Translations under genes and position numbers: made by a program
The notes under the pieces: model-generated
Databases searched by the model: none
The model's input: only the letters and a program-made list of their open reading frames with translations
Told to the model about the DNA's origin: nothing
Shown: positions 1-8,936 of the stretch, piece after piece
Layout of the letters: every line of letters begins with the position of its first letter
Numbering within the stretch: position 1 is the first letter of the stretch
Origin: Curvibacter delicatus NBRC 14919
Lineage (GTDB): Bacteria > Pseudomonadota > Gammaproteobacteria > Burkholderiales > Burkholderiaceae_C
DNA: 64,000 nt
Reading direction: 5' to 3'
Assembly (NCBI RefSeq): GCF_001592265.1
Contig: NZ_BCWP01000017.1
Location: forward strand, 17,543 to 81,542

Positions 1-1153
1 CGGTCAGCAGCGTGCGCTGCAACAGCAGGGCCTTCTCCAGCACGCTCGACAGCGCGGCTTCGGACGCCAGGCGCTTGCCGAGCAGGTCTTGATCGGGCTC
101 GTCGCGCAGCGCCTCGATCACGCCGCGCGTGATCGGCAGCGAGTTGCTGCCGGCGGCTTCGAGGTTTGCCACCGTCATCGGCGTCGAGCCCGTCACGAGG
201 CCCTGCAGTGCCTGCAGCTTGGTCTCGTACTCTTCCTGGATCACCGGCGTCAGGCCGACGCCAGGCGTGGTCTGCGTCTTGGTGCAGGTCTCGCAGGTGC
301 GTTGCTCGCGCTCGCCGAGCACGCGGGTTGCGAAGTCCGCTGCGGCCTGCGGCGAGGACCAGGTTTGGCAGGTCAGCCGGTTGCCGCAGGACGCGCGCGG
401 GATGGATGAGGTGTCGCTGACGCCGCGGCTGTTGAGCAGGTTGTAGCCGGCACGGGTCACGTCGCCGACCACCTTGATGGAACCCTGGCCCGAGCCGCCC
501 GCGTTGCCGCCGCCCACCCAGGGCACGCCGTTGTTGCCCTTGTTCGATTCGGCCTGCTCGACGGCGGACACCGCATCGGTGCTGCTCACCGCATCGCGCA
601 GCGCGAAACCTTCGGCGAGCTGATCCCACCCGGCCTGGCCGCCGGCCATGTCCGCCATCCGGTTGGCCATCGCCTTGCACGTCAACTTGCTGCGGTCGAA
701 ATCGAGCCGAGCCTGCAGCACGCCGTTGGTCAGCAGGTTGTAGAGGCCCGGATCGGCGCGCTGGATGATCAGGGCCGGCAGCGACGCCACGGCGCTGGTG
801 GCGCTCTGGATCACCGAGGACATGATCTGCTGAAAGCCATTGGTGAGGCCGTTCAACTGGTTCTGCAGCGTCGTCGTGATGCTCATGTTTCCGCAGATCA
901 GGTTGCTGTTCCAGCCGATGCCCACGCCGATGCTCTGCATGTTCCCGGCGCCGCCCATGGACACGGCCCGGCCGCCGCCGATGCTGTAGAGCACGTCGTC
1001 GCCGATGACGCTGCCGCTCACGCCGACGCCGGTGGGGCTGATGCGGGTCTGCGCCCACGCGACGCCGGCTGCGGCCGTGACGGCGCAGGCGAGCGCGATG
1101 CTGAGCGCGTAGGGCCTGGCGCGCTGTGCGAAACGGGAGAGAGACGCTTTCAT
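1..1153 (-). CDS. ICE conjugation protein, TIGR03755 family (3' end cut off)
   Basis: The frame stays open from an ATG at 1153 to the left edge, so only the N-terminal 384 residues are present. It begins with a basic n-region and a hydrophobic stretch ending near Ala-Trp-Ala, a Sec signal peptide, followed by a Gly/Ser-rich region and later two CxxC-like pairs (ETCTKT region), so the product is probably periplasmic. The family is a conserved part of the MPF-G type IV secretion system and sits where F plasmids carry TraH-like proteins; that equivalence is inference. It is the last gene visible in a minus-strand transfer operon, 9 bp after TIGR03756. The exact molecular role is unknown. Confidence 0.85.
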   Translation of the reverse strand, partial: MKASLSRFAQRARPYALSIALACAVTAAAGVAWAQTRISPTGVGVSGSVIGDDVLYSIGGGRAVSMGGAGNMQSIGVGIGWNSNLICGNMSITTTLQNQLNGLTNGFQQIMSSVIQSATSAVASLPALIIQRADPGLYNLLTNGVLQARLDFDRSKLTCKAMANRMADMAGGQAGWDQLAEGFALRDAVSSTDAVSAVEQAESNKGNNGVPWVGGGNAGGSGQGSIKVVGDVTRAGYNLLNSRGVSDTSSIPRASCGNRLTCQTWSSPQAAADFATRVLGEREQRTCETCTKTQTTPGVGLTPVIQEEYETKLQALQGLVTGSTPMTVANLEAAGSNSLPITRGVIEALRDEPDQDLLGKRLASEAALSSVLEKALLLQRTLLT

Positions 1154-1162
1154 CGGAATACC

Positions 1163-2113
1163 TCAGAGGAAATCGACGCTGCCGAGGAAGACCTGCCCGC
1201 GGCGCTGGCAGCAGGCATAGGGCCGCCACAGCGCCCAGGCGTAGTCGCCTTGCTGGGCCTGCACGCGCGTGTTGGAGTGGGGGAACACGGCGCAGGAGTT
1301 GGAGAGGGTCGGCGTCAGCTCCTGCCACTTGCCGGTGGAGGCATCGCTCTCCACCAGGGCGCCGGCCGGCCAATAGCCGTCGCTCGAACTCGCGAGCAGC
1401 GGCTGGTAGACGTGCGGCTGCATGCGCCGCGTGACGACATCGCCCGCGCGCTGCGCGACGACGGCGCCGCTCTTGTAGTCGTCGGTCTGATGCAGGAAGC
1501 CGCCGCGCGGATAGACGTTGCCCCACAGGTTGAGCGTCGTGCGGCCGCCGATCTCGCGCATGCCGGGGATCACCGCCTCGGGGTACACCATCTCCGGGAC
1601 GTTGTAGCGCCAGGCCAGCGTGTCGAGGGTGCTCAGCAGGTACGGCATGAAGGCCGTGCCTGCGCCCTGGCAGGCGTAGCCGGACGCGCTGGCGAACTGG
1701 CTGAACACCGAACCGCCGGGATGCCCGATCACGTCGGCGTTCTTGAACTTCGCCAGGTTGTTCTCGTTGTCGTGGTTCGTCGTCCCGTCGCCGCCGGCCT
1801 GCGCCGTGGGATTGGGCATGCTCATGGCGCGCACCTCGATCCACGGGTTCTCGCCGGTGTTGCTGTAGCTCGACACCACCGCGTCGGGAATGTAGTGGCG
1901 CACCTTCACCGAGGTGCGCACCGTGCAGCCCGTCCAGGTGCAGAACAGCCAGTAGCAGATGCCGACGACGCGATATTCCAGGCAGTCGGGCGACAGGGCC
2001 GAGGACACGATGGTAGCCGTGTTCAGCGCGAAGCTCGAAGCGGCGCCGCCGAGCAGCACCGAAGCGATGGCAAGGCGGGCCCGGCGCGACGACGCCGACA
2101 GCAGGCGGTTCAT
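1163..2113 (-). CDS. ICE conjugation protein, TIGR03756 family
   Basis: The 316-residue product starts at an ATG at 2113 that overlaps the stop of the upstream TIGR03757 gene (ATGA), which implies coupled translation. Residues 1-29 form a signal peptide ending in Phe-Ala-Leu. The mature part carries several cysteines, including a CxxxC-rich pattern near residues 43-62 and a CC pair near the C-terminus, consistent with a disulfide-bonded periplasmic protein. The family occupies the TraU-like position in MPF-G systems (inference from order). The frame is open much further upstream without a plausible start, and the coupled ATG is the natural one. Confidence 0.88.
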   Translation of the reverse strand: MNRLLSASSRRARLAIASVLLGGAASSFALNTATIVSSALSPDCLEYRVVGICYWLFCTWTGCTVRTSVKVRHYIPDAVVSSYSNTGENPWIEVRAMSMPNPTAQAGGDGTTNHDNENNLAKFKNADVIGHPGGSVFSQFASASGYACQGAGTAFMPYLLSTLDTLAWRYNVPEMVYPEAVIPGMREIGGRTTLNLWGNVYPRGGFLHQTDDYKSGAVVAQRAGDVVTRRMQPHVYQPLLASSSDGYWPAGALVESDASTGKWQELTPTLSNSCAVFPHSNTRVQAQQGDYAWALWRPYACCQRRGQVFLGSVDFL

Positions 2114-2556
2114 GGCTGTGCCCTCCGATGTGATTCGATGCGTGCCACGGCGCGCGCGACATCGGGCTCGCCGTAGACCACGTAGCGGCGATCGACCACC
2201 ACGGCAGGCACCTTGGCCAGCCCCAAGCCCCAGGCATCGGCGACGCCCTGGTAGGCGCTGCCGATGCGGCGCTGTAGTGCCTGGCTGCCATCGCGCAGGC
2301 GTTGCTGCACGAGCGCGGCCGCGCGGCCCGGATCGGCAGGCAGGCCCGCGGCCAGTTCGGCCTCGATGCGCTCGGGCAGATCCAGCTCGATCACGCGCGC
2401 GCCGGATGCGGACTGCACGGGATGGCGGCTGTCGGTCACGACCAGCACGTCGGCTGCGGATGCGTCCTGGCCGAGCAGGCACAGCAGCAGCCCTCCCGCG
2501 CAGGCGATGCGCGTACACCGCAGCCGCGGGATGGGTTTCAAGAAGGGAGCCGTCAT
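2110..2556 (-). CDS. ICE conjugation protein, TIGR03757 family
   Basis: This 148-residue exported protein has a signal peptide with a hydrophobic core near residues 19-33. The mature part resembles a small thioredoxin-like or TrbC-like fold: a beta strand (DVLVVTD), helices, then a VPAVVVDRRYVVYG segment typical of the cis-Pro region of thioredoxin-fold proteins but without a CxxC. It precedes and overlaps TIGR03756, as in other ICEclc/PAGI-2 elements. Role in pilus or channel assembly is inferred from context only. Confidence 0.85.
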   Translation of the reverse strand: MTAPFLKPIPRLRCTRIACAGGLLLCLLGQDASAADVLVVTDSRHPVQSASGARVIELDLPERIEAELAAGLPADPGRAAALVQQRLRDGSQALQRRIGSAYQGVADAWGLGLAKVPAVVVDRRYVVYGEPDVARAVARIESHRRAQP

Positions 2557-2660
2557 GGCGGGTGTCCTGGGAATGAGAGCAAGGCTCTAGTCGAACGCCG
2601 AAGGCAGTCCAACCGCGACAAGGAATGCGCACCGCGCGCGCTCCGCTTTGGGCAGACAGG

Positions 2661-2690
2661 CGAAAGAAAAGCGGGAGCCGAGGCTCCCGC
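2661..2690 (-). terminator. Rho-independent terminator after radC-like gene
   Basis: On the minus strand a near-perfect 9-bp stem (GCGGGAGCC with GGCTCCCGC, 2671-2690) with a very tight loop is followed by TTTTCTTTCG. It lies 22 bp past the radC stop at 2713, before the TIGR03757-55 genes, so those three genes probably rely on read-through or another promoter. Confidence 0.7.
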
Positions 2691-2712
2691 GGGGACCAGG
2701 CGGTCAGCGGCG

Positions 2713-3207
2713 CTACAGCAGGCCGAATTCGGCGAAGGAGTACGGCGTGCCCTTGCCGACGATGAAGTGATCCACCACCCGGACATCGACTATCGCCAGG
2801 GCGGCTTTGAGCCGGTCGGTCAGCGCCTGATCGGCGGCCGAAGGCACGGTCATGCCAGATGGATGCTGGTGGGCCAGGATGACCGCCGAGGCGTTGAGGG
2901 CCAGGGCGCGCTGCACCAGCACCCGCGGGTACATCGAGGTTTGATCGACCGTGCCCTTGAACATCGGCTCGTAGGCGAGGACTTGGTGCTGAGAGTTGAG
3001 GAACACGACGGCGAAGACCTCGTTGGGCTCCGCGACCAGCTTCAGATGCAGGTAGTCGCGCACGGCGGCGGGACTGTTCAGCATCGGGCCGGCCTTGAAG
3101 ATGCGTTGTTCCAGCAAGGCGATGGCCTGGCGGATGATCCAGTCTTCGTGCTGGGCGGCGATCAGGCTGAGCGACTCGGGACGCGAGTCGGCGACGACAT
3201 AGGACAT
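2713..3207 (-). CDS. radC: RadC-like JAB/MPN domain protein (ICE type)
   Basis: The 164-residue product is a RadC family protein lacking the N-terminal helix-hairpin-helix of chromosomal RadC. The JAMM metal site is complete: H113-Q-H115 with HPSG, S123 and D126. Such short RadC proteins are common on ICEs and plasmids and are often grouped with anti-restriction genes; their enzymatic role is unsettled. The start at 3207 follows GTGGAGG in the leader. The gene is preceded by a structured leader carrying the radC RNA motif, which is how that RNA class was named. It is followed by a strong terminator. Confidence 0.92.
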   Translation of the reverse strand: MSYVVADSRPESLSLIAAQHEDWIIRQAIALLEQRIFKAGPMLNSPAAVRDYLHLKLVAEPNEVFAVVFLNSQHQVLAYEPMFKGTVDQTSMYPRVLVQRALALNASAVILAHQHPSGMTVPSAADQALTDRLKAALAIVDVRVVDHFIVGKGTPYSFAEFGLL

Positions 3208-3325
3208 GGCGAACCTCCACGGGATGAAGTCGGAGGACGCCTGTCCCGGGAGGGACAAACCCTCCGGGGACGATGAAGAACAAGCGGCAGAAGAGCGGGC
3301 ATCCGCCACCGCATGCACAGTGGCT

Positions 3326-3429
3326 GTTCGCGTCCAGGGATGCGCAGCGAACGGGGTCGATCAGCACGGCCAAGCCGCGTCGTAGCCTTGAAGATCGTGG
3401 CTACCTGGGCATGTCTCCGAGAGACTCGG
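3326..3429 (-). ncRNA. radC RNA motif, copy 1 (leader of radC)
   Basis: Read on the plus strand for convenience: stem GTTCGC/GCGAAC (3326-3352), a small hairpin CGGC/GCCG (3367-3377), stem GTAGCC/GGCTAC (3382-3404) around a TTGAAGATC loop, the invariant CTGGGCATG (3405-3413), then CCGAG/CTCGG (3417-3429). The transcribed orientation is minus, ahead of radC. The same arrangement with different but complementary stem bases recurs at four other places here. It matches what I know of the radC RNA motif (Rfam class found upstream of radC and other mobile-element genes). The 5' half overlaps the last codons of the dsbA-like gene. Confidence 0.75.
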
Positions 3430-4147
3430 CAGGCATTTCCTTCGATGCGGGCTCGGCCGCTGCACTGGCCGCCAGCAGGTCGATCGCGGACAGCAAGGCA
3501 TCTCCTTCGACCGGGCCGTGCAGCAGCAGCGTCTTGCCGGACTGGCGATCCTGCAGGCGCAGCGTGGGCGTGACCTTGATGCCCTCCTGCGCCGCGCTCG
3601 CCGACTGTGCGCGGATCAGCGCATCGGGGCGGTCGCTGTCGAGGCACTGCTGCGCGGCCGGCGTGAGGTCGGGATAGCGCAGGCCCTCGGGCAGGCCCTG
3701 ACCGTCGCCGCGGGTGTGCGTGTAGACCCACTCGGCGGCCTGCCAGAACGCGGCCTGGCCGCCGGCCTCGCCGACGCACTCCACCAGGCGCGCACCGGCA
3801 GACGCGGCCGGCTCGTGCAACGGCAACGGCAGGTGATGCCATTGCCAGCTCACGTCCGGGTGCGCGTCGATCCAGCGCTTGAGCACTGCGAAGTAGGCGC
3901 GGCAGAACGGGCATTCGAGGTCGGCGTACTCGACCACCGTGAAGCGCGCATCGGCGCGGCCATAGCGCCAGGGCGGGCCGGCTGGTGCCGTTGCCGGCGC
4001 AGGCGTTGCTTCTGCCGAAGGAAAATCGGGTTCGGCGGGCGGCGACTGCGGCCGCAGGCCGAGCCATGCGGCCGTTGTCAGGGCCGCGGCCATCAGCAGC
4101 GCGACGACAAGGACGGTGCGGGACGGCGCGAAGCGAGGGATGCGCAT
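3401..4147 (-). CDS. DsbA-family thiol-disulfide protein of the transfer operon
   Basis: The 248-residue product has a signal anchor (residues 11-30), a Pro/Ala-rich linker, and a thioredoxin-fold domain with the redox motif C79-P-F-C82 and a TPTL cis-Pro loop near residue 190. It probably forms or isomerises disulfides in the cysteine-rich periplasmic transfer proteins encoded next to it. ATG 4147 follows GGGAG and lies 13 bp after the traC stop. The C-terminus (ending Met-Pro-Arg) is encoded by the conserved core of the radC RNA element, so the RNA motif supplies the stop codon. Confidence 0.88.
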   Translation of the reverse strand: MRIPRFAPSRTVLVVALLMAAALTTAAWLGLRPQSPPAEPDFPSAEATPAPATAPAGPPWRYGRADARFTVVEYADLECPFCRAYFAVLKRWIDAHPDVSWQWHHLPLPLHEPAASAGARLVECVGEAGGQAAFWQAAEWVYTHTRGDGQGLPEGLRYPDLTPAAQQCLDSDRPDALIRAQSASAAQEGIKVTPTLRLQDRQSGKTLLLHGPVEGDALLSAIDLLAASAAAEPASKEMPAESLGDMPR

Positions 4148-4160
4148 CGTGGACTCCCCG

Positions 4161-7055
4161 TCACGCCAGCGCATCGAGCACCAGCGGCTCGATGCTGCGG
4201 GCGCGGTCGATCTTCTCGGCGATCTTGAAAGCGGCGTCCAGTTCGCCGATGCCGTACTGCTGCATCAACTGGAAACGCTCGGCCTTCTCTTCCGGCTCGG
4301 TCTGAGCCAGCGCCAGGTACAGGCTGGGCGGCACCGCGCGGAATAGCACTTCCATGCTCTTGGAAAGGATCACGCCCTCGCTGAACTTGCCGGCCTCCTT
4401 GCGGGCCGACAGCATCAGCGCCTTCTGCGCCGCGTTCAGCTCGCGAAAGCGCGCGATCTTCTCCACCTCGTCGGGCGGCATCGAGAGGCAGATCCACCAC
4501 TCGATCATGTTGAGCATGGGCTCGGCGGCCTTGGGCAGGTCGTCGATGTTCTGCGTCGCCAGCCAGTACCAGGCGCCGAGCTTGCGCCACATCTTCGTGA
4601 TCTTGACGACGTAGGGCGCAAGCAGCGGGTTCTTGGTGATGATGTGCCCCTCGTCAGTCACGTTGATGATCGGCCGGCCGAGGAACTGGTCGCGCTCGGC
4701 GATGTTGTTGACCGTGTTGATAAGGCTGATGTAGGCGATGGAAAGCTGCGCGTTGTAGCCCTCGCGTGCGAAGGTCGCCAGATCGACGATGGTGATGTCG
4801 GCCTCGGGCCAGGGCGTGCCGGGCCGGTCGAACATCTCGCCGTCCACGCCCTGGCAGAACATATCCATCGCGTCGGCCATTTCCAGCAGCCGCGCGCGCC
4901 GCACCTCGGGTAGTGCCGTATCGCGGGCGCGCTCGCGCAGCGCATCGCGCACGTCGCGCGTCAGGACGGTGCGCTGGTTGGCCACGCAACGCTGGGCCGC
5001 ATCGAGGATGCACTGGCGGATCAGGCTGCGGTCGGCGCGCGTCATGCGCGCCTCTTCCTTGTCCTCGCCACCGGTGATCATCAGCCGCGCGGTGATTTCC
5101 AGCTCGCCGAGCACGTCGCGCTGCTCGTCCACTTCGTCGCTGCGGCTCGCCGCCTGCGCTGCGGGCTCCTGGTCCTCGTCCAGCGCATCGGCATCCAAGG
5201 TCTGCACCTGGCTGGGCGTATCGACCAGCCGGTGCGCGTCGGCGAACGGCGCGAGACTGACGCCGGCGCCGGGCGCGAGCTTCACGCGATGCACCTTGAG
5301 GCCGAGCCGCGTGGCGAAGTCGCCGAACAGACCGTAGCTATTGCCAGCCTCCACGATGAACAGCCTCGGCCGATAGATGGCCGTGACCTGGTTCAAGATG
5401 TTGTTGAGCGTTGCCGACTTGCCAGAGCCGGTCGGCCCGAACAGGAACAGGTGCGCGTTCATCTGGCGGTCGAGCCGGTTCAAGGGATCGAAGGTGATCG
5501 GCCCGCCGCCGCGGTTGAAGAACGTGATGCCCGGATGCCCCGTGCCCTGGCTGCGGCCCCACACCGGCGCAAGGTTCGCGGCGTGCTGCGCGAACATCAG
5601 TTGCGTGTACCACTGGCGCTTGTCCAGCGCCGGATCGAACACGCACGGGAGCCAGCGCAGGTAGCTGTTCAGCGGCGCCACCTCGTCTTCCTCGCGCACC
5701 GGCTGCAGACCGGCGTTGAGCATGACGTTGACCAGTTGCAGGCCGCGGGCGTCGAGCTGCGTCAGGTCGCGCCCGCGCAGGTAGAAGGCGAGCGCGCCGC
5801 GGTACAGCTTGTGCGCGCTGCCGATCAGCCCGCGCGCTTCCTGCACGTCGCGGCGTGTCTGCTCCGAGGCCAGCGTCTCGCCGACCGACTTCTTGCTCAG
5901 GTGGTTCAGGTGAGCTTCGAGCACGTCCTGCGGCGTCGCGACGACCGTCAGGCACATCACCGTGTCCTCGGGCATCTGGTCGAACAGCGCATTGACCGCA
6001 TCGCCGCCCTTGCGGGTTTCGCCGGTGACGTGGCCGGTGGCGGGCGGCATGCGCAGCCGGTCCATCACGATGACCCGGTGCGGCATGCCGTCGAACACCC
6101 AGGTGCCGTTCGCCATGTCCGAGCGCGGCTGGCCGAAGAACAGGCGGTGCGCGAAGTCCCCGCTGGCCAGCTCGATCTCGCCTTGCTCGGTTTCCTCGGG
6201 GTAACGGGTCAGCTCGTAGAAGCGCTCGCGGTCATCGGCGCTGGGGCCGAGCAGCGTCGGGTGCGGGTTGAACCAGCGCAGCAGCCAGTCGTGGATGTCG
6301 TCGGCCGCCATGCGCCGGGACTTCACGCCCGCGTTGGCGAGGCCGCCCACGAGCCGGTCGCAGATCGTCGTCAGTGCCTGCTCGGGCGACTGACCGCGCC
6401 GCGATGCGGTCGTAGCGCTCGCACGCCGGTAGACCACCATGCGCACGCGCCGCACCTGGCCGCGCCACGGCAGGCGCGTCACCGTCGTGTCCTCGAACAG
6501 GCCGCCGGGCTTGGCGATGGCGCGCAGGTGATGGCCGAAGAAGCGCAGGTAGAAGTCGGTGAAGGCGCTGTCCTGGGCGCGCGGCCGAACGTAGTCGGCC
6601 AGCCCGCGCAGGTAGTTGTCCCAGCTCGATTCGTCCTGGGCATAGAGCTGCACCACCCAGGGGTTCTCGTCGAGTTCGTCGAAGGAGTCCTGCAGTGCGT
6701 TCTCCAGCGCATCGCGCGCCTGCCACAGCCAGGCCATCTCGCGGCCCTCGGTGCCCACCGGCGCCAGCTCGAAGAAGCCCGCCACCGACTGGCCGTCTTC
6801 CAGCAGCATGCTCTTGGAACCCGGCAGGTACTCCACCCAAGGCAGCAGGTCGGCGAAGGACGGCGCCACACCGTAGAGCGCCTGCTGGTCCGCCTCGGTA
6901 GCAGGACGGTGCCGCCGGTCATCCGCGACGGTGCCCGGCTCCGGGATGCCGTGTGCCGCCAGTGTCGTCACATGCCGCGACCAGGCATCCTCGTCGTGCA
7001 GCTCAGGGCCAGCCGATGCGAGGGCCTTGCGCGGCCAGGGCAAGGTCCAGGCCAT
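4161..7055 (-). CDS. traC: Conjugative transfer ATPase, TraC/VirB4 type (TIGR03744)
   Basis: The 964-residue cytoplasmic ATPase energises pilus assembly and substrate transfer at the inner membrane. The Walker A motif GPTGSGKS is at about residues 540-547, with a Walker B-like acidic segment (NVTDEGH) in the C-terminal half; the N-terminal half is the variable TraC/VirB4 domain. ATG 7055 overlaps the stop of the upstream lipoprotein gene by one base. An acidic insert after the Walker A region (around residues 635-665) is rich in Asp/Glu. The length is typical for the ICE version of the family. Confidence 0.95.
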   Translation of the reverse strand: MAWTLPWPRKALASAGPELHDEDAWSRHVTTLAAHGIPEPGTVADDRRHRPATEADQQALYGVAPSFADLLPWVEYLPGSKSMLLEDGQSVAGFFELAPVGTEGREMAWLWQARDALENALQDSFDELDENPWVVQLYAQDESSWDNYLRGLADYVRPRAQDSAFTDFYLRFFGHHLRAIAKPGGLFEDTTVTRLPWRGQVRRVRMVVYRRASATTASRRGQSPEQALTTICDRLVGGLANAGVKSRRMAADDIHDWLLRWFNPHPTLLGPSADDRERFYELTRYPEETEQGEIELASGDFAHRLFFGQPRSDMANGTWVFDGMPHRVIVMDRLRMPPATGHVTGETRKGGDAVNALFDQMPEDTVMCLTVVATPQDVLEAHLNHLSKKSVGETLASEQTRRDVQEARGLIGSAHKLYRGALAFYLRGRDLTQLDARGLQLVNVMLNAGLQPVREEDEVAPLNSYLRWLPCVFDPALDKRQWYTQLMFAQHAANLAPVWGRSQGTGHPGITFFNRGGGPITFDPLNRLDRQMNAHLFLFGPTGSGKSATLNNILNQVTAIYRPRLFIVEAGNSYGLFGDFATRLGLKVHRVKLAPGAGVSLAPFADAHRLVDTPSQVQTLDADALDEDQEPAAQAASRSDEVDEQRDVLGELEITARLMITGGEDKEEARMTRADRSLIRQCILDAAQRCVANQRTVLTRDVRDALRERARDTALPEVRRARLLEMADAMDMFCQGVDGEMFDRPGTPWPEADITIVDLATFAREGYNAQLSIAYISLINTVNNIAERDQFLGRPIINVTDEGHIITKNPLLAPYVVKITKMWRKLGAWYWLATQNIDDLPKAAEPMLNMIEWWICLSMPPDEVEKIARFRELNAAQKALMLSARKEAGKFSEGVILSKSMEVLFRAVPPSLYLALAQTEPEEKAERFQLMQQYGIGELDAAFKIAEKIDRARSIEPLVLDALA

Positions 7056-7489
7056 CAGTAGTCCTCCAGGCGTTCGCCGGGCATGGCGTACTGGACCCTC
7101 TGATACAGGGGAAAGACGGTGGTGTAGCCAGGCACTGGCACCGGATCGCTGCCAGCCAGGTGCGGGAACACGTACATGACCAGATCGGGGTTGGGGAGCC
7201 GGTGGAACTGGCGGTAGATCTCGTTGGCCGCGGTGCGCGTGTAGGCGGTAGCGGCGGCGGGCGCCGCATGCACGTCGGCCTCCGTCAGCGGCCGGCGCAG
7301 GCCCTGGCGTGCATCGAGCAGTTGCCGCGCCGCTTGCCCGCCGCCGGCACTGCCGCCCGTCTCCTGGTTCCACACGTCGAGCATGGTGTAGTCGCCGTGC
7401 GGGAGTACCTTGTCCTTGCTGGTGGCGCAGCCGCCCAGCACCACGACCGCGCACAGCACCACGGCCGATTCAATCCAAATCCGACGCAT
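7055..7489 (-). CDS. Conjugal transfer lipoprotein, TIGR03751 family
   Basis: The 144-residue precursor has a lipobox (VLGGC, Cys at about residue 21), so it should be anchored in the outer membrane. This is the TraV/VirB7-like position in the transfer operon (inference from order). ATG 7489 is preceded by GGAGG and lies inside the end of the TIGR03752 gene, and the stop is fused with the traC start, so translation of three genes is linked. Confidence 0.9.
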   Translation of the reverse strand: MRRIWIESAVVLCAVVVLGGCATSKDKVLPHGDYTMLDVWNQETGGSAGGGQAARQLLDARQGLRRPLTEADVHAAPAAATAYTRTAANEIYRQFHRLPNPDLVMYVFPHLAGSDPVPVPGYTTVFPLYQRVQYAMPGERLEDY

Positions 7490-8936
7490 GCTTGCCTCCG
7501 ATGCGGTGATTGACCCGGCGCCCCTTGGCGTCGTAGTCGATGTTGAGCGGCTGCTCCAGGTGCACGGCGACCTTGGCGCCGGGGCGCACGTAGACGGCGG
7601 CGAAGGCCTGCCCGTAAAGCTTGTTGACCCAATCGGCCATGTCGCGCACACCGCCGGCCAGGATGCGGCCCATGGCCTCGTTGCCGGTAATGCCCACCGT
7701 GCCGAGCGAGCCGTTGCTGTTGGCGACCACGGCCACGCTGCCGTTGTCCGACTTGATGAGGGAGGCCGCACCGGCACCGGCCGCGGTGATGAGGGCCTGC
7801 GAACCGAGGTACTGCTGCGCGTTGCTGCGCCGTTCCCCGCTGACGCAGGGGACGCCGTAGGGGTCGCTGATCCAGCCCAGGCCGCCGTGCGTGGTGCTGT
7901 TCGCGTTGCCGCCCGAGCCGCCGTTCTGGTTGCGGTTGCCGTCCTCCGGCATGGTGCGCACCGTGCCGTCGTTGAAGACGAACGTCACCGAGCGGATTTG
8001 CCCGCGCACGCAGGAAAGCGTCCAGTCGCCCGAGGCCGTGCCGCTGACCACCGCGCCCGCCACGTCGGGAATGTCGATGCCGTTGGCGGTGAGGTTGTCC
8101 GGGCCGATCAGCACCTTGAAGGGGTACGGGTCGTTGACCGTGCCGTCGATCGGCACGCGGCCGATCAGCGCGGTCATCGCGATGGAGCCCATCAGCGTCG
8201 AGTTCGACGGCACCGTGTAGACCGGCTTGGACGACGTGCCCACGGCGCGGCTGCCTGCATCCGCGACGGTGCTGGCCACGTTGTCGGCCGTGTCGGAAAG
8301 CGTCTTCTGCGCCGGCCCGAAGCTGGTCGGAAAGTTCAGGCCGCCGCTGCTGCCGTTCTTCGCCGAAGGCTTCGCATCGTCCGGTTCCACCCAGCGCGTG
8401 CCGCTGGTGCTGCGCGCGGCGCCGCCCTGGCTGCCGCTGAAGCCCTTGCCGTCGCCGTCCTCCAGGCCGAGCCCGACCGGCAGATCGGCCTGGCCGCCCT
8501 TGCCGGAAAGCCCATCCAGGCGCCGCTGCAGGTCTTGCAGCAGGCCCTGGGTCTGCTGGCGGTCGCCGGCCAACTGCTCGCGGTCCTGCTGCAGGCGGCC
8601 GCGTTCACCATCCAGCGCGGACTGGATGCGCTGGTCGATCGCGCTTTCCCGCGCGCGCATACGCTCGTTCTCGCTCTTCTGGTTCTTGTTGTCGTTGAGC
8701 GCCGTCTGCAGCTCGTTGCGCAACTGCTTGACCTGGGCCACCAGTGTGGCAACGGTATCGCGCGGCGTGTCGCCCTCGATGCCCAGCGCCTTCATCTCTT
8801 CGGGCGTGAGCGAGTTGGCGCTGCCGGCCGGAACGGGCTTGGCGCCGCGATCCCCGGAGAACATCTTGATGCCGACGAACAGCAGCACCAGCGCCATCGG
8901 GATCAGCAGCCACTTCAGGAGGGGGTTACTTTTCAT
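7470..8936 (-). CDS. ICE conjugation protein, TIGR03752 family (TraB/VirB10-like)
   Basis: The 488-residue protein has one N-terminal membrane segment (residues 7-25), then a long coiled-coil region (about 65-145) rich in Gln/Glu/Arg, a Gly/Ser linker, and a C-terminal beta-rich domain. That build matches VirB10/TraB scaffold proteins spanning the periplasm. ATG 8936 was chosen because AGGAGG stands 8 bp upstream; a GTG three codons earlier overlaps that site. It overlaps its neighbours at both ends. Confidence 0.9.
   Translation of the reverse strand: MKSNPLLKWLLIPMALVLLFVGIKMFSGDRGAKPVPAGSANSLTPEEMKALGIEGDTPRDTVATLVAQVKQLRNELQTALNDNKNQKSENERMRARESAIDQRIQSALDGERGRLQQDREQLAGDRQQTQGLLQDLQRRLDGLSGKGGQADLPVGLGLEDGDGKGFSGSQGGAARSTSGTRWVEPDDAKPSAKNGSSGGLNFPTSFGPAQKTLSDTADNVASTVADAGSRAVGTSSKPVYTVPSNSTLMGSIAMTALIGRVPIDGTVNDPYPFKVLIGPDNLTANGIDIPDVAGAVVSGTASGDWTLSCVRGQIRSVTFVFNDGTVRTMPEDGNRNQNGGSGGNANSTTHGGLGWISDPYGVPCVSGERRSNAQQYLGSQALITAAGAGAASLIKSDNGSVAVVANSNGSLGTVGITGNEAMGRILAGGVRDMADWVNKLYGQAFAAVYVRPGAKVAVHLEQPLNIDYDAKGRRVNHRIGGKHASDLD

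Noticed and set aside
1163..3373. A single 736-codon minus-strand gene spanning TIGR03756 to radC
   Set aside because: Only its last 316 codons have family features; the upstream part is the shadow of TIGR03757 and radC, which lie in other frames.
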